Below are positions 49,705 to 60,620 of a DNA stretch of 64,000 nt, one piece after another. Within the stretch, counting starts at the first letter, position 1. Each line of letters starts with the position of its first letter. The translations under genes and the position numbers were made by a program. The notes under the pieces were generated by a model. That model had not been told where the DNA came from. It searched no databases and saw nothing but the letters and a program-made list of their open reading frames with translations. The DNA is from Lichenostomus cassidix (Eukaryota; Chordata; Aves; Passeriformes; Meliphagidae), in contig CM039211.1 of the NCBI GenBank assembly GCA_008360975.2, positions 18,262,943 through 18,326,942 on the forward strand, written 5' to 3'.

Positions 49705-50050
49705 TAATTTTTATAGATTTGTGCTTTATTCCTTCTCACTCATCTCTTTCCCAGGCTGAAGAGTTGAGGTCTATTTAGCTATCCCTTCTATCAGTATTTT
49801 TCTTTAACTTTGATCATACCTGATATCCTTCTCTGCACTTTCTTCAATTCCTATTCTCACATCTCAAAAATAATATAATAGAAATGAAAGCATTCAAAAT
49901 GTAGTTGTATAATGAATTTATGCACTGACATAATAGTGTTTTTCCTTCTGTATTCCTTTTTGATTAATTTCTAGCACTCTATTTGCTTCTTTCACTGTTT
50001 GTGATTTGGCAGTTTCATAAAACTACATAATAAGATCAACATCTCTATTC
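49705..50050 (-). mobile_element. Ancient, diverged CR1-family LINE fragment
   Basis: The plus strand follows, with many changes, the reverse complement of older amniote CR1-type elements. I see CTCTTTCCCAGGCTGAAGAG with GTCTATTTAGCTATCCCTTC, and then CCTTCTCTGCACTTTCTTCA. GAATTTATGCACTGACATAA and TAGCACTCTATTTGCTTCTT follow, the last in the place of the family's CTAACATTCTGTTAGCTTTTTTGACTGC-like segment. The order is kept and identity is clearly lower than in the other CR1 copies here, so this is an older insertion of a lineage found also in turtles and crocodilians. Boundaries are approximate. Confidence 0.72.
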
Positions 50051-53000
50051 TGTGCCTACTGCTCAGCTTGGATGCAAACTGAATTCTTCCTCGGTGAGAA
50101 ATCATGTTTTGGAGGCAGAAATTCAGAGCAAGGTTTGCTTAAATGTAGGCTTAGTCTACAAGAGAGCTTTGTGAACACCGGCAGATATTGAAGAGAGGAA
50201 AGCTTAAAATTTTCTACTTGAAAAATTCTGTACATCAAATGATAGGGATTTGTTTTTCTACAGAAAATTGGAGTAAGTCTTGTAAATACCCAGTGTGAGT
50301 CTGCTAGTATTGTTACTTAAAAGTTAATATTAGGAAGACTTTGGGATTGTTTTCCTCTTGTAGCAGAATTTGTGTTTAAAATTTGAAAACTCCTAGATGT
50401 GACTTTGGGAGTATTCCACCTTTTTTTTTTTTTTAATAATGATAATAAATTTACAAGCTCTGGTGTTGAAACCCTATTTGATTTTTAAATTTTGTAAAGT
50501 TTTTGCATGCTTTGATCTTGACCCTTCTGCTCTGTTAAAAGCTAATGGGAAAAAGACTTATCTTTTCTTTTTCAATTCAAGTAAATTCAAGTGCAGTTAA
50601 CAGCCAGTTGCTGGTCATTTCCCCTTTTGGAAAAAAAAAAAAGTGAATAATTTTTACCCAGTTACCTAAAAGCTGGAAAACTTCATGGGAATTCAAAAGC
50701 TCAGTGTGAGTAGAGGCAAGCAAACAGTGAAAAAATCAAATGTTTCTCACAAAGATTTCTAGCTTTGCTGTCACAGTTCATGGCAGTGGTCGACCTTTTC
50801 TAGTATTGGGTCTACATCAGGAACTTGGGGAGCCTGATGATGAACTTGAGTGTGTGTTAGGAGTCTGTAGATTAATTTTGTGACTACAGCCCACAATACC
50901 CTTCAGATTTTTAGAATAAGAAAAGCTTATAGAGACAAGTAATCAAATCTCATTTCTCACAACTGTGTCTTGTAAAGAGTTCCACATTTCAAAAGTATCC
51001 TAATACCAAAACTCTCTGTCTTAGATATGCAAAATATGAAGAAGGAAGAGATTAAAGAAGTCCTGTTTCATATACAGAATCTGCTTCCATGCAAGCCTTA
51101 TTACTTTCATTGAAAAAATCTGTCAGTGGAGTCCAGACCCTGGAGTTTTGTGTAACTCTTTTACAAAACCCTGGTGGGAGGCTACACACCAGGTGTGTGC
51201 AAGACCAGGTTAAAGGAAACCTGGACCTGCATTACCCTTTGTTCACCTTTTCATTCCCCAGCATTACTGGGGATGGCTGCTGGCTGGAAATGAAGCAGTC
51301 TTAAAAAAAAGTCTTATGTAATGTCTAACTACAGTCAAAGCACTGTAACAAAGATAAAGCAGCTTTTTAAAAAATAGCTTTTTATAGGTGTTATTTTGCT
51401 CTACACCTGGTGAGTCTGAAGCCAGTATTGCCACTGTTATAATGGAACCAACATTTCTCATCCCACAATTATGGCTCAATTCCTAAGAATTTCTATATCC
51501 TAAGAAAAATAATGGAAAAATCACCAAAATGAATGAAGACCAGAGAGCTGCTAATTGGAAATATCTAGAACATTTTGTTTAAAAAAAAATAAAATTATTA
51601 TCTTTTAATAAAGTCTTACTGCTATGCATTTTAAGCTTTCTGATAGCCCCTTATTACAGAAATATCAGTCTTGCTGCAATACCCAAGTTACTTTGTCAGA
51701 GGCTATGAAATCACCAGGACAGCTATAACACAAAAAGAATAAAGATGTTTTCTGACACAAGCATCCTGCAGATGAAGTTAAAGGTAACATGTGGATGTAG
51801 AATAGATAGGGGACACAAGGAAACAGGGCAAGTAAAGTTGGTCAGCCTGACTGCCCTTGTAGCAGCACCTCATCGCCAGATTTTGCATGAACACCATGGA
51901 GAAGAAAACACAAATTTAAAGACTGATCGTAGTGCAGCTTTGTGGAGGTTTGAGGGGCATTCCTCCCAAGTAGAATGGAATATAAAAGACATAAGCAGCT
52001 CTAAATTTAACAAGATGTTGACATCATGATGGGTCAGACCTGGAGTTTGAGGTGAATAAGAAGATTGCTAGAGTAGAGAGGATTAAAAATGGTTTTTAAA
52101 AGAAAAGATACAATTTACATTTAATAAAACGGGAGATGGCTAGAAAAGAAGATAGATGAAGAGGTATGTCTCTGTCAAAGAGTCTGACAATATAGATGAA
52201 CATTCCAGTAGTATTTAAGGTGTTTGTGATCCAAATGGGATGACATTTGTTTGAGAAAATAGTTTAAGAAACCTCCAAGTAAAAGGATTTAAATCACAGC
52301 TAGAAATAGAAAAATACAAATTAAACAAATGTGATTAAGTTTGTCCTTTTCATTCATAAGCAAGGAGTAAGATTTTACAATTTTCATGATTCATATTTTA
52401 TGTGATTGAAGCAATCCAACATTAGGGGAACTTGTGCTTCATACAGGAAGTGATTAAATAAAATGACAGTTTCTTTTCCTGTGGTGACACACAATCTGTC
52501 ATTTCTGTCATACCTCTAAATTCGCTCTCAAGTTTCAGCCAAAGATGAAAGATTTTGCAGCGATAGGTTTCTACAACTTTTATGAAAGGTGAAGAAAAGG
52601 CAAGAGAGTCTCAAACTAGTATCCCAGAGAACACTTAGACAAAACACAACCTAGACAGATTGGGAGCAGCCAGATGACCAGGTAAGCTTGTCTACAACAC
52701 AAATGCCCTGACTGGCCAACCAACAAATAGGCAGCTCTCTAGAGACAAGATTTCCTAAGAGCCTCTTCAAGAGAGGGGTTGGAGAACAGCAATTCTATGT
52801 ACGGAAGTATTAAGGGACAAAAGAAGCAAATCTGTACAGAAGAAAGCTTCATTACCACTGCTCAGAGACAAGGCTCTTTTGGTATTTTAGGCAGAAACGA
52901 CTTGGAATTTTAAAGGATAACCCTACATCTGAGGAGGTATAACCTGGCACTGTTAAAAGAATTGAAGTGTGTCACTCCAGCTATACTATGTTTCAGAGTT

Positions 53001-53975
53001 TTAATAAAAATTCTTATTTTAAATATTTTAAAGTATTGTAATGCCATAAAGTCATTCTTCCACTCTTACTTTTATAAGGCTGAAGTTAATTGATCATATA
53101 TGATAAATATTGCCTCTTTTTGGCAAAAATAACAAGACCCCTACATGTATACATGTATGCACAGAGGACAGCTAGTAAATGAGCTCATGTGTGCATGGGG
53201 TAGCCTCCAAATGAACAATGAATATTGTTTCTTGTCCCCAACTCACCAGGGCTGCTGCCAGGGTCTCCAGGCTATGAGGCACTGATCTTCTCCTCTGAAC
53301 CCCTGATGTCTGGACAACAGGATGAAAGAGAAGGGGATAATGTCACAGAGGAGCTTGATATGCCCTTCTGGTTCCACACTAACAAATTTGCTGATGACAA
53401 CTAGGACCTAAAAATAAAAGCTAGATAACTTTCTAACATGAAGCAACCTCTTCAGAGGATTAAAAATTATATATTTTTTGGTCACTGAAGTAAAACTGTG
53501 TGTTGGAACGTGGATAAGAAAATCTTCGAAGCAAGATAATTATTTTGATGCTGCTACTTCTCAGAGTGAAACAGCATGTTAAAATCTATATGAAACTGAA
53601 GTTAGTAAGGAGAGTGAAGAACTGAATAGAGCTGTTTTCTTCTGGATAGGATAATTTCAATGGAGTTTGAAGTTAAAGTTAAAACATTGCAAGAGTAGGA
53701 TGAGAACAGCAAGTTCTCAAGATGTCACAAAGCTCCCTACTGAAAATATCTTAAAGCACATTTGGTCCAAGACAAAGGGTATTTCTGAGATTCCAAAGCT
53801 TGAAAACAGTTTTCTGTATTAGGCCACAGTTTAAGAGCTACACATGTTGAGTATCTTTGAGTTATGTTTTCTTTTCCAGAAGTATTAACCAAATGCACTG
53901 AAGAAAAAAATTCAGACAAACTCACAAGCTCTAATCCTATCCAGGTACATTATAATGTTCCCACCTATGGAGCTA
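50051..53975. other. Non-coding AT-rich sequence, no gene seen
   Basis: It has poly(T) at about 50421-50435, poly(A) at about 50630-50641 and a 16-bp palindrome TACATGTATACATGTA at 53142-53157. About 51750-52700 is A/G-rich on the plus strand. No recognised exon or repeat. Confidence 0.6.
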
Positions 53976-54020
53976 TTTTGACAGAAAACCAGTGTGTTTT
54001 TTGACAGAAAACCTGTGTGC
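53976..54020. repeat. 22-bp near-tandem duplication
   Basis: TTTTGACAGAAAACCAGTGTGT (53976-53997) is repeated one base later (53999-54020) with two differences. Confidence 0.85.
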
Positions 54021-54157
54021 CTCTTTACAGGGTAGACTTTTCCTTATTCTTTGCCTGGAAGCATTATAGACACCTGCCATTACTTTATTTAAAAATAGTG
54101 TTGTTATTAAAAATGTATAGTCCCCATCATATTCCAATGTAAATGGAATAAAATACA

Positions 54158-54201
54158 TTTTCTAAATAATATCCTTTTTTTTTTTTCTAAATAATATCCT
54201 T
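54158..54201. repeat. 19-bp direct repeat flanking a short poly(T)
   Basis: TTTTCTAAATAATATCCTT occurs at 54158-54176 and again at 54183-54201, separated by six T. It resembles a target-site duplication around a homopolymer, or a 25-bp slippage duplication. Confidence 0.85.
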
Positions 54202-57200
54202 AGCTCTGCTCATGCAGTGAAGAAAATGCATGTTTTTAATCTTCTTTATAAAATTTTATATATTAATTTTTTTTATTATTGAATTTGAGTTACTCCTGCA
54301 AAGCCATCATAAATAAAGGACTTTATATCACTAATAGTGCCATAACTATTGGGAAGGCACTATTCCTTCCAAGAATAATGACTCAGGGCAAATCAGGTAA
54401 AGGAGAGGAGGCTGGTGAACAATTTGATTCCTTAATACAAGCCCTTGCTCAAGAGATATAGTAACTGAACTGTATTAATCAGTCTGTGTTCTGAATGGAT
54501 TTCAGAGGTTTTTTTTCTTAATGGTGATTATTGGATTTCATGTCCAGTCCTCTGCAACAAAAAGCCACAGAGCTGGGGAAGATGAGTTACATTTGTGAAT
54601 CACCACTCTTGACAATGCATTTAACTGTTAGTATGTCAGAAAACTGAATTCAGGCAACAACAAAGTCTTCACCTGTGAAAGGAAAAGGAAGCAACAAAAG
54701 CCTCAAGTATATGTGTTGTTGAGAACATCTGAGAAAGAGGTCAGTATATGAATTACACACAAAATTGACAGCTGCTGCTGTTTCAGCACCACTGCAGAGC
54801 ATTTTTATACCTGCTACCATACTGTTATTTTCCTCTGGTGTTACATAAGAAAGATTTCCATTCCTACCAGCCTCACTGCTGTCGTCACCTCTTTCATCAA
54901 GCTAGTTTTAACTTTTAAATCACACAAAATGATCGAAAACTTTGAGGTCAGCCTCAGTGTGAAGATAAACTCAGTGATACCTAAATGTCCCATCTAATAT
55001 CAATTTTTCTCTGATCCCATGATTTTAATTCCTTCAGTGGAAGAAAGATCAAATTATCTGGATTTTCTTACCTAAGTATAATGCTTATACTTTCTGTTGT
55101 GATTAGGACATTATGCAGTTATTATACTGGATGTAACACAAGCTCACTTCTTCATGCTTTTCTGCAGAACCCATCACATTGTGGTTGCTCACACTTCTCT
55201 GGGCCTCGTCACCTAATCACATTCCTCTGTTGGGGACAAATAGTTATGTCAGGGGGTGTTGCAGGTTCACCACACAAGCTGCATGCTAACTCACAGACAC
55301 TGGGAAGGACACATGCATGCTGAACACCCCCAGGTGACCTGGCAAACACAGCTAGTCTCTGGTTCCCATGTTATCCTAGCTTTTGTCATTCCCCAGCCTT
55401 TTTTTTTTTTTTTTAATAAGAAAAATAAAAATACATTGACCTTTGCTTCAAAAATGTGCTGTAGAATTTCAGTGTTTGGTCAAGGTATGAAGATTTCATT
55501 TAGGACAGCCTAGGATAAGTTTTGCTTGCCTGTGCTGCCCCACAGGAGCTGTTCCTCATGCTGGTCTTGTTCTGCAGTTCCCTGGAAGGATCTCAATTCC
55601 CATTGGGCTCCACAGTCCCTAACCTGATGGTACATCAGGGAAACACTTGGCAGTGGTGCCTTCTGGATTTTTTCCCTGTAACTGATTTTACGAGCTCACC
55701 TAGTATTACACACTGGAGGATCCACACAGAAAAACATATCTAGTGAGAGGTAAGAGTTCCTCAGTGTCAGGTAGAGCTGCATGCCTTGGGATATTTGTGC
55801 TATTGCCCTCACTGTGCATGCTCTGATACTTGAGGGGAAATTTGATATGTGTTGTCTTTGATATCTCTACCCTAGTAGGGGTTGACAGAAACCAGTGAAC
55901 AGACACATAAAAAGCCACGTCCCTCATGTTACATTAATGTAAATTAATGTATCTGTAGTTATTGCAGATGCAAATAAATGGCATGCTGGACAACCAAACC
56001 ACTTTTGCATAAGCTGTGTTGGGCTTCAAATGCAACCTTAAAAAACAGCAAAAAATCTCTTTCTTTTCAACGAGGTGAATTTTTTAGATGGAGATGTTAA
56101 TTTTTTTTTCTGTTTTATGAAAGTAAGTGAAATTAAAATATACTTTCTCAAACACTTCAGTGAAAGAAGAAGGCAGTGGTAATCCAACCTTCTGTGCACA
56201 GTCATACTCAGCAGACAGCAATAAATTTTCCAGCAGTTTTCTAATTTATTTGAATGGGAAATAGCAGGCGTGTCTAAGCTGCAATCCACGTAATCAACGG
56301 TGCTGTCAATGATTGTTACCACATTTCTGTAACTCTATTAAGTGAATGAACTTTAAGTCTCTATACAGAGCACATCCTGGTATTATTTTGAAATATCACT
56401 GACTTTGTATCTAAAATTATTGCGTAATATATCAGTTAATTGAGGTGGTAAAATCACTCACATCTTGTCTGATTAATTTTTAATATTATAATCCAATCCT
56501 GTATCATAGACAACAATAGTGTTTTCAGGTCTATGGACAGAGAAGAAGGGTTATCCTTACTGCCTTTGTAAAAGTTGGGGATATAAGACATGTCTTTGGA
56601 AACATCTCTTTGCAGTACTCTTGGTTTTACTCCGAATGACAGTTAAGCTGTAAAAGTAGATACTAAACCCACATAATGCGTTAGCCTTAGGAAAAGGGAG
56701 ATTTACATTTCTCTGCTGTTCTGTGAAATAGAATATATTATGCTAAACCTTTACAACCCTTCAGAAAATATTATTTCAAAAGGTTTAAATACAAGATGAA
56801 AGTATGAGCAAAACTAGAGGAGATACAAAGTTCAGGCAAAGGGGAAAGGGTTTTCTGTTGGCACAGATGCCACAAAGGGACATCTTTACAGAAGGGTAAA
56901 AAAAGTCAAAACTGGGCACACTGCAAGTATCAGGAGGACATTCAGCCTGTGGCTGCAAACTGCTGAAGTGTGAGGTGGAGGAAGAAATGCAAAAAGGAGA
57001 AAATGTTTTTTATATTCAGCACAGAACTCTTTATTACCTTGTCTGCCTGAAAGTCACTCATTAATTGGCTTAGAAACACAGTGTCCTGAGCTTAGCAGAG
57101 TGAAGGAAGAAGATATAGAAACAAATGGAAAAACACTTGCCATTAGAGCAAGAAGTGTCAGGAAAAAATTCTTACATACCATAATCAGTGCAAAGGTGTG

Positions 57201-57636
57201 AAATTCTTGTGCTTGTGAAAGTCTTGTGCTACTTGCAGGGAAGCATAGCCAAGGGAAGAAAAAAAAAGAAAGCAAGAAAGTCAGCAAGTAAGGAAAAGGT
57301 AGGGAAAAGCAGAGTGACATTTTAGATTCAACAGTTAAAGAAGAATTTGGAGAACATATAATAACCAGATCATTTTTTCTGAAGAAATAATCAAATGAGC
57401 TAAGGAAAACATTAAGATGGATTCATACAACAGCAAGTAAAATATGGAAGTTAGACTGAAATAAGACATGTGGATGGACACATGATGACCAGAGATTTGG
57501 GAGGAGAATTATGGAATTACTTTCATATTTTGATATTCACAGAGAAGAATCTAGTTTTAATCATGCATGTATTTTTAATTTTTATGCTTTGGTGACATTT
57601 CAGTGCAGAAAAAAGGAAGATAAACTTTTTTCTTTT
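54202..57636. other. Non-coding AT-rich sequence, no gene seen
   Basis: It includes poly(T) at about 55399-55414, a 14-bp palindrome TTACATTAATGTAA at 55929-55942 and a slightly GC-richer patch (55140-55700) with no recognised element. No exon supported. Confidence 0.6.
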
Positions 57637-57965
57637 ATCATAGAATGTTCTGAGTCGGAAGGGATGCAAAAGGATCACCAAAGTCTAACTCTTGGTCCTG
57701 CACAGAACAGCCCCAAATATCACACCATGTGCCTGAGAGCACTGTTCAAATGTTCCTTGGTCTCTTATTGGGCTTGGTGCTGTAAGCCCTTCCCTGGGGA
57801 GCCTGTTCAGTGCCCAACCACCCTCTGAGTGAAGAGCTTTTGCTGATAACCACCTTAAACCTCCCCTGACACAACTTCAGGCCATTCCCTTGGGTCCAGT
57901 CACTGTCACCACAGAGAAGAGACCAGTGTCTGCCCTTCTCTTCTCCTTGTGAGGAAACTGTATGT
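57637..57965 (-). mobile_element. CR1 LINE 3'-end fragment, diverged
   Basis: The plus strand starts ATCATAGAATG and continues with recognisable but diverged reverse-complement CR1. It includes GGGAGCCTGTTCAGTGCCCA, ACCACCCTCTGAGTGAAGAG and TTCAGGCCATTCCCTTGGGT. The minus strand translates RGNGLKL-like CR1 ORF2 C-terminal sequence (QGNGLKLCQGRFKVVI). It is about 330 bp, minus strand and 5'-truncated. More diverged than the copies at 18 and 25 kb. Confidence 0.93.
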
Positions 57966-60087
57966 CCTTCTCCTAACAGTGAATATACCCTCACTCATGA
58001 TATTTTTCAAAATAATGATTGGATTCTTTCTAGAAATATTTCATTTCGTAACTGCATCTAAAAGAGCCGCAAGTTACTGACACCAATGTGCAAAAGTAGA
58101 TACTGAGAGTACACGAAGACTACCTCATGCAACATGAAAAAGAAACATCAATTACAACATGTACTTTCAGTAAGCTATTATTTCAGGTGGGAATGTGGAA
58201 GATTAAACATTTTCCTCTATTTCAAAAATTTAGGTTCTCAGGTACCAGATACTACAATAAATCCAAAAGGTTGATTTGCTTCCAGCAGTCATTTGGTGGG
58301 TATAAATTATATAAGTATGGAGCTGGGGAAATTAGTTTAATTTGTGTACATGATATCTTTTAAAAACTAGAATAAACTTGGGGGGAAAAATTCCTGATTT
58401 TTATTTTATGTCAAACCTTCTGAATAAATTACAAATACTAGAGTTTTGTAAATGCATCTGAGGGAGATATTTTTAGAATTTTAACAGGAAGTTAGAACAA
58501 GAGTAAATTAATCTCCATCATCTGTAATCTAGATGGGTTCTGAAGGAAGAAAAAATTGAATGAACCCCTCAAGACCATGAATGCTTTTTTTTTAATTGTT
58601 ATTTATTCACAAATGCATGTATTTGTGTATGTGTGTATTAACACATGACCAAACACATTTGTATGCATGAGCACTGGAGAAACGATTTCTGTATTCTACC
58701 CATGCCATAAATGCTGCTTCCCAGTTGACTTATTTTCTTCTGGAGATATAAAATTCAACCTTTTATTAATTATAAGGTAATGAAAGCCATCCGTCTAACT
58801 GTTCGCATTCAGCTGTGTAACATGAGTCAGAAACTGAAGCATTATCCTGCTTGGCAATGAGAAAGGTCAACAAAGCAGAATTTACTCAAAATTACAAATC
58901 AGAAACTAAGGAAAAATAAACAAACTTTAAATGAAAATGACAGGTTAGTCTTTCAAGGGAGTGCAATGCTTGCACATCAGAAGCTTTACTTTCCCTAGGG
59001 TTTTCTGTAAATGCTGCCTCATACTTTCTCCTCAGTCTGCCCACTCCATAGGAAAAGCCAAACAAAACAAGGCAGACAATGGGAAATGTGAGGATGTGTT
59101 CCCCATACATCTCCATTGCATATTTATTCTAATGTCTCTTGAGAGACATTATAGAAATGAACAAGATACGAAACAAAATATTGCAAACCAAAGCTGCCAT
59201 TGAGAAAGGCTTCCAGACATGACCTAGAAAAAATACAAGAGATATACAGTGTTGTACTTCTATTTTGAAACTCCATGTGATATTTAAGACATTTCCTCTT
59301 TTATTAACACATTCCCCCTTCTACTCTTTTGATGTATTAAATTTAATTTGTTAAAATGATGGTACTTTATGTAGTTTTTTTTCACTTTAAAAAGCATTTA
59401 TGTTATAAGGTGAATTTTTGGAAATTGAGATTCAAAGGCCTAAGGACTTTAAATTTAAACACATTTTCTGTACTTAGAAAACAGAGAACTTGACAGTTAA
59501 ATGTTGAAATTAGTCAGATAGTTACACTTACACTTTTTCTACCCATGTGCAATGTAAAGCAGTTTGTGTGGTAGGTGAGAAATTTGCCTGTTTTAACCAC
59601 TCTAAAGAGTGTCTGGATCTGTTTTTCTGGACTGCAAGTCAATTTTTCAAGCGGATGTTTGCCATTTCATTGAGAACAAAAACATCTCTAATCAGTCACC
59701 TGATCCCTGAGTATAGACAAGTGCATTTCTGTAAATGGAAGGATATTGCCTGAAAATAAATACAGATAACAGAGCAAACTTTAATTTATTTTGTTATTTT
59801 ATTTTAACCTATTTATATTAGGAGTGCATCCCCTAATGACAACTTCCCTAGCATACTAATTTACTTTTTCAGGATCATTTTGTTTTCAGGGCAATGGAAA
59901 CAGAGGGTAAGTAAATACAAATGAAAGATGAGATAGGTCCTGTTCTGATCATAGCAAACTCCTGACATTTCTGCTACCATTCTGCATGATTTTGCTATCA
60001 TATTGCACTGTTCTGAGTTGTGCTTGAATCACCATGTTTTACACCAGGAAAAGTTCGGAATAAGTAGTGTAAGTGAAGGAAGTCAAA
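57966..60087. other. Non-coding AT-rich sequence, no gene seen
   Basis: It holds a 22-bp near-perfect palindrome at 59130-59151 and a T-rich run near 59373. No recognised exon or repeat. Confidence 0.6.
59130..59151. other. Near-perfect 22-bp palindrome
   Basis: TAATGTCTCT and AGAGACATTA pair perfectly over 10 bp around a 2-base centre (TG). Confidence 0.75.
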
Positions 60088-60121
60088 CCCTAACCCTAAC
60101 CCTAACCCTAACCCTAACCCT
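60085..60121 (-). repeat. Short interstitial telomeric repeat (TTAGGG)5
   Basis: The plus strand reads CCCTAA in five perfect consecutive units from 60088 to 60117, then a partial CCCT. The TTAGGG strand is therefore the minus strand. This is the vertebrate telomere motif at an internal site. The units show no mismatch, which suggests a fairly young insertion or one kept homogeneous. Confidence 0.97.
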
Positions 60122-60233
60122 GGCTTTAAAATACCTCCAAAAGAAGGACTTTGGCCTGAACTATACAAGGATGCTCCAAACAAGGAATTATGTGTATTAC
60201 CCTGATTGAATGTGGCCCTTTCTATATGCAGGA

Positions 60234-60620
60234 GCTCCCCCACCCCCCCCCAAAAAAAAAAAAAAAAAAATTAAACCCAAAAAACCCCCACATATCCCAA
60301 AAAGAAACCCGAAATAAAACCAAACAAACCCCCCCAACAAACAAAACCCTCCATGAAAAAACAACAAACAAACAAACAAACAAAAAAACAAAACAAAAAC
60401 CCCCAAAAGCCAAACAACCCCAAAAAACCCCAAACCCCAAAAACCCCACACCATCTAAAAAAAAAACCCCAAATCAAAACAACAAACCCAGGCAAAACAA
60501 CCAAAACAAACAAACAAACAAACAAAAAAAACCCCAAATAAACAAAACAAAACAAAACAAACAAAAAACTAATGAACTACCACCACCACAACAACAAAAA
60601 AAACCAAACAAAAAGAAATC
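60234..60620. repeat. A/C-rich low-complexity tract with strong strand asymmetry
   Basis: About 390 bp that on the plus strand is almost only A and C: a C-run, poly(A), then mixed CCCCAAAA, AAACAAAC and AAAACAAAAC units. G and T are rare. The minus strand is correspondingly G/T-rich. At 60418-60447 four C4 tracts are spaced by 6, 3 and 5 A, so the minus strand has a four-tract G4 G-quadruplex motif. Open frames across the tract on both strands (for example 60190-60681 plus and 60271-60564 minus) are artefacts of composition. Confidence 0.93.

Noticed and set aside
53142..55942. Palindromes TACATGTATACATGTA (53142) and TTACATTAATGTAA (55929)
   Set aside because: They are short and AT-rich and expected occasionally by chance in a window of this size.
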